NCBI RefSeq assembly: GCF_028595955.1
Contig: NZ_JANHJP010000002.1
Coordinates: 1 to 64,000, forward strand
DNA: 64,000 nucleotides
Origin: Columbia Basin potato purple top phytoplasma
GTDB lineage: Bacteria > Bacillota_I > Bacilli_A > Acholeplasmatales > Acholeplasmataceae
Direction of reading: 5' to 3'
This document shows positions 37,010 to 44,511 of this stretch, piece after piece (within the stretch, counting starts at the first letter, position 1; each line of letters begins with the position of its first letter). The notes below the pieces were generated by a model. It saw nothing but the letters and a program-made list of their open reading frames with translations, did no database searches and was not told where the DNA came from. The position numbers and the translations under genes were made by a program.

Positions 37010-38941
37010 ATGATTAATATTCAATTTAAAAAAGATTTGATACAAAAGTTTTCTAAAGGCATTAATATTTTAGAAATTATACAACAAAATAAAATGACAT
37101 TTTCTCAAAAACCTATAGCAGCTTATTTTAATAATAAATTAATTGGTTTAAGAACAAAATTAGAAAAAGATGGCTTTTTAGAAGTTATTACATCAGATAG
37201 ACAAGAAAGTTTGAAGATTTTAAATTATAATACAACTTTATTAATGGCTCAAGCTATTCAAAGAATTTATCCTAATGCTCTTTTGGTAAAAGGTTTATGT
37301 CATAAAGATGGTTTTTATTATGAAGTAGATTTCCAAAATATTAACTTTTCTCATAATGATTTACCTAATATAGAAAAAGTAATGCATCAAATTGTTGAAG
37401 AAAAACTAGATATTATTCCGAAAAATATAATTTATAAAGGAGCATATGAACAATTTGCTTTTAATAAATATAAATTAAAAATACTTCAAAAAATGAAAGA
37501 TAAGGAATTTATTAATATTTGTTCTTGTCAAAATTTCGAAGATTTAAATTTTGATAACGTTCTTTTAACAAATACTAATATTATGAAACATTTTAAGTTA
37601 TTAAAAATATCTGGTTCTTATTTTGAAGGAAATATAAAAAATTCTGTTTTAACAAGAATTTATGGAGTATCTTTCTTTAATAAGAAAGATTTGAAACAAT
37701 ATTTAGATTTGTTGAAAGATAGAGAACAAAGAGATCATAAAAATATTAACAAAGAACAAAATTTATTTATGTTATCTTCAGAAGTGGGTTTAGGATTGCC
37801 TTTTTGGTTACCAAAAGGAGCTACTATTAGACGTATTATAGAAAGATATATTACTGATAAAGAATTAAGTTATGATTATCAACATGTTTATACTCCTATT
37901 TTAGCTAATACTAAATTGTATCAAACCTCAGGACATTTAGAACTTTATAAAGAAAATATGTTTCCTATAATGGAATTACCTAATGAAGAAAAATTAGTTT
38001 TAAGGCCCATGAATTGTCCCCATCATATGATGATTTTTAAAAAACAATTACGTAGTTATAAAGATTTGCCTATTAAAATTGCAGAATTGGGTATGATGCA
38101 TCGTTATGAACATTCAGGCGCTGTATCTGGTTTACAAAGAACAAGAGAAATGACTTTGAACGATGCTCATATTTTTATCCATGAAGAGCAAATCAAAGAA
38201 CAAATTACTCAAATTATTCAATTTATTTTAGAAGTTTATAAAGATTTTGAAATCACAAAATATAATTTTAATTTAAGCACTAGAGATATCTTAAATAAAG
38301 ATAAATATTTTGATAATGATCTTATTTGGGATAAATCAGAAACTTTTTTACGAGAAATTTTAAAAGAAAATAATATTTCTTATAAAGAAGTTCCAGGCGA
38401 TGCTGCTTTTTATGGTCCTAAGTTAGATATTCAAGTTTTAACTGCTTTGGAAAATGAAGAAACTTTATCAACAATTCAATTAGATTTTTTGTTACCGCAA
38501 AAATTTAATTTGAAATATATAGGTCGAGATAATAAAGAATATACTCCTATTGTTATTCATAGGGCTATTATTTCTACTTTAGAAAGATTTATTTCTTATT
38601 TAATAGAAAAAAATAAAGGTATTTTACCTTTATGGATTACTCCAGTACAAGTTATTCTGATTCCTGTCCATAATCAAATTCATTTATCATATGCTAAAAA
38701 AATAAAAGATTTATTAGTTAAAAATAATTTTAGAGTAGAATTAAATGATAAAGACTTTAGTTTAGGTTATAAAATAAGACAAGCACAAAAAAATAAAATC
38801 CCTTATCAAATAGTTATAGGTGATAAAGAAATGAATAATGAAACTCTAACTTTTAGAAAATATCAAAGTACTAAAAGAGAGACCCTTCGTAATGAAGAAT
38901 TTATTCAAATGTTAAATAAAATTATTTTAGGTAAAAAATAA
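37010..38941 (+). CDS. thrS: Threonyl-tRNA synthetase with degenerate editing site
   Basis: It charges tRNA-Thr. The 643 residues keep the full layout: TGS-like N terminus, editing (N2) domain, class II core with VLRPMNCPHHMMIF, MHRYEHSGAVSGLQRTREMTLNDAHIF and IGRDN, and the anticodon domain. The editing motif HxxxH, normally His73 and His77, reads YNTTL here (Tyr73, Leu77). The CxxxH motif is CSCQN (Cys171, Asn175). All three editing histidines are gone, so Ser-tRNA-Thr hydrolysis in cis is probably lost. The catalytic core looks intact. Confidence 0.95.
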   Translation: MINIQFKKDLIQKFSKGINILEIIQQNKMTFSQKPIAAYFNNKLIGLRTKLEKDGFLEVITSDRQESLKILNYNTTLLMAQAIQRIYPNALLVKGLCHKDGFYYEVDFQNINFSHNDLPNIEKVMHQIVEEKLDIIPKNIIYKGAYEQFAFNKYKLKILQKMKDKEFINICSCQNFEDLNFDNVLLTNTNIMKHFKLLKISGSYFEGNIKNSVLTRIYGVSFFNKKDLKQYLDLLKDREQRDHKNINKEQNLFMLSSEVGLGLPFWLPKGATIRRIIERYITDKELSYDYQHVYTPILANTKLYQTSGHLELYKENMFPIMELPNEEKLVLRPMNCPHHMMIFKKQLRSYKDLPIKIAELGMMHRYEHSGAVSGLQRTREMTLNDAHIFIHEEQIKEQITQIIQFILEVYKDFEITKYNFNLSTRDILNKDKYFDNDLIWDKSETFLREILKENNISYKEVPGDAAFYGPKLDIQVLTALENEETLSTIQLDFLLPQKFNLKYIGRDNKEYTPIVIHRAIISTLERFISYLIEKNKGILPLWITPVQVILIPVHNQIHLSYAKKIKDLLVKNNFRVELNDKDFSLGYKIRQAQKNKIPYQIVIGDKEMNNETLTFRKYQSTKRETLRNEEFIQMLNKIILGKK

Positions 38942-38983
38942 ATTTTTTTATTAGATAAGTTAAAATTATTAATAAAAATATCT

Positions 38984-39022
38984 AAAAGACTTAACTTTTT
39001 AAAGTTAGGACTTTTATTTTTT
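38984..39022 (+). terminator. Terminator after thrS
   Basis: TAACTTT (38992-38998) pairs with AAAGTTA (39001-39007), extended past two mismatches by AAAAG (38984-38988) with CTTTT (39011-39015). A T-rich tail follows, 43 bases after the thrS stop. Confidence 0.6.
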
Positions 39023-39373
39023 AAAATCATATAGTTATTTTTTGTTTTGTTTTAAATAAATTTTTTTTTATGAATTTTAATTCATGATAAATACAAGTTC
39101 AATCAGATACGAAAATATTTGAAAAAAATTTTATAATTAGCCGAACAATAAATAGTTATTAATAAAAACGTAATAGAAATTATATCGATCTAAAGAATTC
39201 TAATTGAAGAGCTCCAGAGAAACGGAACCATAGGAAAAAGACTCAATTCTGTTTAAAAAAATATAATTTTATATGTGTTTATATTTTTTTAAAACAAATT
39301 GTTTTTTTAGTTAATAAATTTATTTATAAACTTATCCTAAGACAAAAAAATTAATTGTCAAAAAAAAAAAAAA

Positions 39374-39413
39374 TTCTTTATTTAAAATTTTCAAAAAAAT
39401 TTAAAATAAAGAA
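39374..39413 (-). terminator. Minus-strand terminator-like hairpin with 14-base U tract
   Basis: Arms 39374-39391 and 39396-39413 pair over 18 positions with one mismatch. Read on the minus strand the stem is followed by 13-14 T's. No minus-strand gene is seen to its right, so it may be the end of an RNA or of a lost gene. Confidence 0.4.
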
Positions 39414-39527
39414 AAAAATAAAACATATATTATACTTTTATAAGTCTTATGTCTTAATGTCTTACTAAGAATTACAGCTTTTCTTTTAATTGAAATATAA
39501 AAATTATATTTTGTCAAGTCTTTTATC

Positions 39528-39548
39528 AAAAAAAAAAAAAAAAAAAAA
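39528..39548. repeat. Homopolymer run of 21 A
   Basis: An uninterrupted A21, the longest homopolymer I noticed in the window. It lies just after TTGTCAAGTC and about 45 bases before an AAAGGAG site. A shorter A14 run at 39360-39373 also follows TTGTC. Such tracts are length-unstable and can tune promoters in mollicutes. Confidence 0.7.
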
Positions 39549-39634
39549 TACACCAATGATTTTTAAAGTTTTTTCCTAAAAAGATTTAGGAAAGGAGATA
39601 AATAATATTACAAACATTATCCAAAAACAGTTTA

Positions 39635-39916
39635 ATGAATTGGTTGAGGCCAAAGGAAATTATTATTTTATTAATTTTGCTTGTTTTGTGTCTGAATTTT
39701 TTTCTTATTTTTAGATATGATGCTATTAACATCTCTTTCTTCCGTCTTCTTAGATTTCATCAATAATTAATTATATTGGAAGTATTAACGCGACTAAAAA
39801 AACCAAAACCAAAAGTTAAGCATAATAATGAAATAAAGGAACAAAAACGGAATAAAAATAAGCCAAAGGAACGAAAACCAAATTATTTATCAACATTAAA
39901 AGAAAAGGACAGATAA
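39635..39916 (+). pseudogene. Broken gene for a small membrane-anchored Lys-rich protein
   Basis: ATG 39635 opens a 43-codon frame with a strong membrane helix (IIILLILLVLCLNFFLIF), closed by TAA at 39764-39766. The same frame then continues without another stop for 49 codons to TAA at 39914, encoding a Pro/Lys-rich tail (TRLKKPKPKVKHNNEIKEQK...). One nonsense codon thus interrupts a helix-plus-basic-tail protein of about 93 residues. The first part could still be translated as a short peptide. The family is unknown. Confidence 0.5.
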
Positions 39917-39997
39917 TTACAATATTAATATTAAAATTTGATAGAATATACTTATAAAAAAATTTAAATTAAAATTCGAATATACAAAGGAAAAAAA

Positions 39998-41251
39998 ATG
40001 TTTAAAAAACCATTAGCATTTGTTTTACGCCCGTCAACAATAACTGATATCATTGGACAAAGCCATCTTATTAATGATCAAAATGGTATTATTTCGAGAA
40101 TGTTAAAAAATAATTATGCCAGTTCTTTAATTTTTTATGGTGTTCCAGGTATTGGAAAAAGCAGTCTTGCCCAGGCATTAGCTAATGATTTAAAAATTGA
40201 ATATGATATTTTTAATGCTACAATTGATAAAAAAACCAAGTTAGAAAAAATTATTCAAAAAGCATTAAATTTTAAAAAATTTATTATTATTGTAGAAGAA
40301 ATTCATAGAATGAATAAAGATCGTCAAGATATTTTATTACAATACTTAGAAAACGGTCATTTAATTATGTTTGCTTGTACTACTGAAAATCCATATTTTG
40401 TAATTAATCCAAGCGTTCGTTCAAGAGCCAATATCATTAAATTAGAAAGAATTACGATCGAAGAAATGTTAAAAGGCTTGAATAAGTTGATTATTAATAA
40501 AAAATTACCATTAAACATTCTAAAAGATTCTTTATTATTAATTTGTCAATTTTCTAACGGAGATTTACGTATTGCTATAAATATGTTAGAACTGTGCTTG
40601 CATTTATATCCTAAAGAACAAATTACAACAAAAATTATTAAACAAATTTCTTCATCAGCTAATTTAATAAATTTTAAAAATAACGATGAACATCATAATT
40701 TAAAATCAGCGTTACAAAAATCTATTCGAGGTAGCGATGTTGATGCAGCTTTACATTATTTTGCAAGATTATTAGCCAGTGGCGATCATGAAGCTTTATT
40801 AAGAAGAATGTTAATTACCGCTTATGAAGATATTGGATTAGCTAATCCAATGATTATTGTACATGTAAAAACAGCAATTGATGCTTTTCGTCAAATTGGA
40901 TTGCCAGAAGGACGTATTCCTTTAGGGTTAGTAATTATTGAAATGTGTTTAAGCGAAAAATCAAATAGTGCTTATTTAGCAACTAATAAAGCTTATGAAG
41001 ATATCCTAAAAGGTAATGTTTTTAATATACCAAAACATTTACAAGATACTAGTTATAATTCAGCAAGTGAATTAGGTATTGGTTTTGGTTATAAATATCC
41101 TCATGATTTTCCAAATGATTATGTTAATCAACAATATTTACCGCAAGAAATAAAAGAATTGATTTATTATAGACCTAAATTACACAGCGAGTATGAAAAA
41201 AAAATTAACAAAATACATAAAAAATTTAAACAAAATATATATTTTGTTTAA
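39998..41251 (+). CDS. rarA: RarA/MgsA-type AAA+ recombination factor
   Basis: Clamp-loader-related ATPase acting at stalled forks. The 417-residue protein has Walker A YGVPGIGKSS (48-56), sensor ACTTENPYF, arginine region SVRSRANIIKL, and the C-terminal tetramerisation domain with SIRGSDVDAALHYFARLLASGDHE, RRMLITAYEDIGLANP and LPEGRIPLG. Walker B reads VEEIHRM, with Glu100 in place of the usual Asp of DEIHRF. Proline codons favour CCA (9 CCA, 4 CCT, 2 CCG), whereas neighbouring thrS favours CCT. That, with the island setting, hints at separate ancestry. AAAGGAAAAAA precedes the ATG. Confidence 0.9.
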   Translation: MFKKPLAFVLRPSTITDIIGQSHLINDQNGIISRMLKNNYASSLIFYGVPGIGKSSLAQALANDLKIEYDIFNATIDKKTKLEKIIQKALNFKKFIIIVEEIHRMNKDRQDILLQYLENGHLIMFACTTENPYFVINPSVRSRANIIKLERITIEEMLKGLNKLIINKKLPLNILKDSLLLICQFSNGDLRIAINMLELCLHLYPKEQITTKIIKQISSSANLINFKNNDEHHNLKSALQKSIRGSDVDAALHYFARLLASGDHEALLRRMLITAYEDIGLANPMIIVHVKTAIDAFRQIGLPEGRIPLGLVIIEMCLSEKSNSAYLATNKAYEDILKGNVFNIPKHLQDTSYNSASELGIGFGYKYPHDFPNDYVNQQYLPQEIKELIYYRPKLHSEYEKKINKIHKKFKQNIYFV

Positions 41252-41652
41252 ATTTTTTAATAATTCTGATTGCAGTTGCTGGTTATAATATTGTTTTTTA
41301 GCAACAGAATTTATAAAAAAAGTTTTGAATTCGTTATGTGCTCTCTTCCTAGCTGATTAAATTATTAATTTGCTAATTTAAAATTGTATTTTTAAAAAAT
41401 TATAGTGTGATTGGTGTTTATGTTCTTTTTTACAGAAATAATAAAAAAATTAAAGAACAGAAAATAGTCGCTAAATTAGTATTTTTGTATTATTACAAAA
41501 AAAGCGCTTTATTTTAAAATAATGATAAAAATTTTAAAAATATTTTTATTTTTTGTTGATAATTTATTTTTTCAGCTAGAATAAAAGTAATTAATAAATA
41601 GTTTAATTTTGAAAATAAATATTTTTTTTATTTATCCTCAAATTTAATTTTT

Positions 41653-41685
41653 AAACGGTTCCTTTTGATGGCGTGTAGCCCGTTT
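41653..41685 (+). other. Compact nested hairpin element
   Basis: AAACGG (41653-41658) pairs with CCGTTT (41680-41685), and inside it GGC (41670-41672) can pair with GCC (41678-41680) around GTGTA. An A-rich tail follows. It stands out as GC-richer than its surroundings and lies 24 bases before the ATG of the broken gene at 41709, so it may be that gene's leader structure. Confidence 0.35.
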
Positions 41686-41708
41686 TACATAAAAAGAGAT
41701 TATAAATA

Positions 41709-42235
41709 ATGAATATATTAAAAATTAATATTAATCTTAGAAATAATAATAGATATAATTTTTATTTATTTGTTGATAAAAATTATGTTTTTTTATAACA
41801 TCTAAAATAGACAAAATTATTGATAAAATTACTTATAAAATAATATTCGTTTTCATAATTAAATTTAAAAAAATTTTGATATATTTAATAGAAAAAAAAT
41901 TAAATGTTTGGATGATATGGAAAAAAAATTAATCAATTTCGTAAATTTTTAAAAAACAAAAATGTTTTAATAAAAGATCTCAAGAAAAATTGGGGCAATA
42001 CAAAAGATATTTATAAAGCAATTTATTTAGATATAGAAATATTTAATATCAATTTTTGCAATATTAAAAATAATGAAACAGAATTAATATATGTTATAAC
42101 TTTTTTATTTCAATTGAATCAAAAACTTTATCTAAATAATGATAAAATGGTATAGCTCTTATAGTAAATTCTTTACGAAATAAATTATTTCAATTTATTG
42201 AAGAAATAAAAGACAAAAAAAACAAAAATAGATAA
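41709..42235 (+). pseudogene. Unknown gene broken by three frameshifts
   Basis: Reading ATG 41709 in frame and switching by one base at three places gives a continuous product of about 175 residues. The switches are in the T7 run ending 41794, the A8 run at 41921-41928, and near the A4 at 42144-42147. Segments are MNILKININLRNNNRYNFYL, then ITSKIDKIIDKITYK, then INQFRKFLKNKNVLIKDLKK, then GIALIVNSLRNKLFQFIEEI, ending at TAA 42233. The middle includes a probable membrane stretch. I do not recognise the family. Confidence 0.55.
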
Positions 42236-42242
42236 ACATTTT

Positions 42243-42409
42243 ATGAAAGAAAAATTTATAAAAATTTTGAATATATTTAAATCAATTGATGTAATAAAAA
42301 AGAAACATATTTTCATTTAATGGATAATTATGAAAAACAAATAGAATTTATTGAATCGAACATTTTATTTAGGTATATAATTTCAAAAATTTTTTTATTT
42401 TTAAATTAA
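42243..42409 (+). pseudogene. Small unknown gene broken by one frameshift
   Basis: ATG 42243 encodes MKEKFIKILNIFKSIDVIKK and stops at 42320. Moving one base near the A-rich 42296-42302 joins it to FHLMDNYEKQIEFIESNILF, ending at TAA 42407. The restored product would be about 55 residues. It follows the preceding broken gene by eight bases and was probably in one operon with it. The family is unknown. Confidence 0.45.
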
Positions 42410-42733
42410 AAAAAACAATAAAAGGACTTTATAAAAAAAGATTTAAATATATTTTTTATTCGTTAACAACATTAATAATATTTTTAATATTTCCTAATTA
42501 CATAAATTTCCAAAATTTTGTTAGAATAGTTTCTTTTTGTTCAAAATTTTTTTAAAAATTTTTTCATGGCAAAAATAAATTTAACTAATTTAAGACAAAT
42601 TAAAATAAAAAAATTATGATACTATGAACACAAATAATTATAAAAAGAATAAAATACCAACTTTTTAATATAAAAAGAAGTTTGTGAACATAAAAAATAA
42701 CTCAATAAAAAAATATATTTTTAATTGATTCAA

Positions 42734-42877
42734 CTATTTGAGAATAGTTATTAAATTAAATAAACTATCAACAATAATTTTTTTTGTTCTAATAAATTCC
42801 TTTCTTTTTTCCATTTTTTTTAAATTTTTTTCTTCTATTATAATTTTTTTAAATAATTCGTTATCAGATAATTACAT
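42734..42877 (-). pseudogene. Short coiled-coil gene with nonsense codon 2
   Basis: On the minus strand AAGAGGC precedes ATG (42877-42875), but codon 2 is TAA (42874-42872). After it the frame stays open for 45 codons (LSDNELFKKIIIEEKNLKKM...), rich in Lys/Glu and helical. AAA to TAA is one base change, so a recently silenced small gene is plausible. Chance cannot be excluded at this length. Confidence 0.3.
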
Positions 42878-43057
42878 TTTTTGCCTCTTTTATTTAATCT
42901 ATATCATAATATAAAATCAAATGTTGTCTTGTTTTCTTTTCAAATAAATCAATCTTTTTTAATATTTAATATGATTGGTATTCTATAACATTTTTTCTTT
43001 GTTATAATTGTAAAAAGGACATTTTAATTAAAAGTCATAATTAAAGATGACGAAAAA

Positions 43058-43428
43058 CTAATATTCTTCGAAGACTTGTTGATATAATCTTTTATTTAAA
43101 TCAACTATCGTATTTACTTTTGGTTCTTCTTTAAGATATAAAATTTTCTTTTGGAGACCAAAAGTATATTTCTTATTCATTTTTAAATCCATTTGAATTT
43201 TAAAAGGAGGATTTTTAACATTTTTGAAAAACTTCATTTTTTCATAAAGAACGGCATAATCAAGATATACATTTTGGTGATCAAGGTTATAATTGGTTTT
43301 TTTTGATGAAATAAATAAATCTTAAAAAAATTATTTTGAATTAAAAAATTAATTATTTCTTTAAAATCATATAAATATTTATTCATTTTAAAATTTTCTT
43401 TTTGTTTTTGACTAATTTCTTTAAACAA
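43058..43428 (-). pseudogene. Unknown gene broken by a frameshift in an A8 run
   Basis: On the minus strand an open frame from TTG 43428 (FKEISQKQKENFKMNKYLYD...) shifts by one base in the A8 run (plus-strand T8 at 43297-43304). It then continues as NYNLDHQNVYLDYAVLYEKM, KNPPFKIQMDLKMNKKYTFG and NTIVDLNKRLYQQVFEEY to a stop at 43058. The joined product is about 123 residues, soluble and well composed, and its second half looks like a true protein domain. The family is not recognised. Confidence 0.5.
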
Positions 43429-43431
43429 AAA

Positions 43432-43477
43432 AAGTCAAACCATTTTTTTATTAATTATAAAAAAAACAGTTTGACTT
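43432..43477. repeat. 9-bp inverted repeat with a further direct copy
   Basis: AAGTCAAAC (43432-43440) and GTTTGACTT (43469-43477) are reverse complements 28 bases apart, and TTTGACTT recurs just downstream at 43482-43489. It lies at the 5' end of the minus-strand broken gene. It could be an operator or a mobile-element end. Confidence 0.35.
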
Positions 43478-43747
43478 AAAATTTGACTTTAAATTTTATA
43501 AATTGAATTGTGTACTTAACCAAACATTTTATTTGCTTGTATGATTTAGATAGAGACTGGACTGTAATATGCACAATGGAAACACAAATCTCAGTGTTGA
43601 ATCTCAGTTTAATTTATCCATATTATAATAACTAAAACGTTCAAGAAGACAAAACCATCATGAAAGAGATGTTTTTTAAAAACTTGTTTTCTTAAACAAT
43701 AATAAAGAAAAAGAACAAGAATTATCTTTTTAAAAAATAGGAATGAA

Positions 43748-44005
43748 ATGAAAAAAAATAATTTATTTGATAACTTTCTTTTTTTCTTAACTGGAGTAAT
43801 TTATTGGTATATTTTTATATATGAATTTTTTTATTGAAAATAATAAATCAGTAGAAACAATGAAAGCAATTAAAGAACCAGTAGAAAAAATTAAATATGT
43901 TAATAGACCTATAGAGGTTATAAAGTATGTTTTGATAGATCAGTTGAGAAAATAGTTACAAAAACGGAGTATGTTGATTCAACTCCAGTCCCAAATCCGG
44001 ATTAA
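43748..44005 (+). pseudogene. Broken membrane-anchored protein with PVEKI-KYV repeats
   Basis: ATG 43748 encodes an N-terminal membrane helix (NFLFFLTGVIYWYIFIYE). A shift at the T7 run 43826-43832 leads to KEPVEKIKYVNRPIEVIKYV, and a second shift near 43930 leads to DRSVEKIVTKTEYVDSTPVP, ending at TAA 44003. The restored product of about 83 residues is one helix followed by three imperfect units of the form (R)PVEKIKYV. Such repeats suggest an extended extracytoplasmic stalk. A 23-base inverted repeat at 44064-44086 may be its terminator. Confidence 0.5.
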
Positions 44006-44511
44006 TTGACAAAGTAAGAAATCATATTTTAAATTCAACTAATTCAATTTATATAAAGACATAGATAAAATATTGAATATTTTATCAAATCTTTTAATTT
44101 ATAAAAAAAAGTAATTAATATAAATATGATGATAATTTAAACCTTTTTTTAATTTTAATTTTTAAAATATTTTTTCTCTTTTTCTTTTTTCAAACCTTTT
44201 TATTCTTTCTTTATATGTTTTTTTCATCATAATAGTAATTATTTTTTTATCTTGGAACGATTAATATTTTTTTACTTTTTTAAAAATGTTTGAAACTTTA
44301 TTTTAATTTTTGCAACAAATTTTAGACGTTTTTATAGATGTGTTTGATATTATATTATCGGTCAATATTAAATATTGACATTACTTATCTTATAGTCTGA
44401 AATGAATTGAATCCTAATGATAGTTGGCATTGGATAAACTTATAGAAATAGCGAAAATGATTTTTAAAGTTACTTTCGGTTTTAGATCTTTTTTATATAT
44501 TTTGTTTTTAT

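Larger units (their letters stand above)
38942..39997. other. Gene-poor junction leading into the accessory island
   Basis: About 1 kb without an intact gene. It holds the thrS terminator, a hairpin at 39374-39413 next to an A14 run, an A21 run at 39528-39548, a small CCTAAA/TTTAGG hairpin at 39575-39590 followed at once by AAAGGAG, and the broken gene at 39635-39916. From that binding site a 35-codon open frame begins at ATT 39607 (ITNIIQKQFNELVEAKG...), possibly a gene that has lost its ATG. Confidence 0.55.
41252..44511. other. Decayed accessory region
   Basis: 3.3 kb with no intact gene. Fragments of at least five former genes are described separately. Other elements are an imperfect hairpin just after rarA (41267-41312), an extended -10 box at 43000-43008, and compact inverted repeats at 44064-44086 (11 pairs, 1-base loop) and 44361-44379 (9 pairs, 1-base loop). 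A 22-codon basic fragment (KKTYKERIKRFEKRKREKIF) lies on the minus strand at 44162-44230. No transposase is recognisable. Confidence 0.6.

Noticed and set aside
41653-41700. PreQ1-I riboswitch
   Set aside because: A short stem, loop and A-rich tail gave a superficial likeness, but the loop is too long, the conserved loop bases are absent, and no queuosine gene follows.
43234-43428. 64-codon minus-strand frame as an intact gene
   Set aside because: The protein-like sequence leaves this frame at the A8 run and continues in another frame, so it is better called part of a broken gene.
39528-44005. All frameshifts being sequencing artefacts
   Set aside because: Equally long homopolymers in neighbouring essential genes are intact, and two of the breaks are nonsense codons rather than run-length changes; still, read checking is the decisive test.
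38942-44511. Insertion sequence or complete mobile unit
   Set aside because: No transposase, integrase or helicase fragment could be recognised and no matching terminal repeats bound the region; only a decayed-island description is justified.
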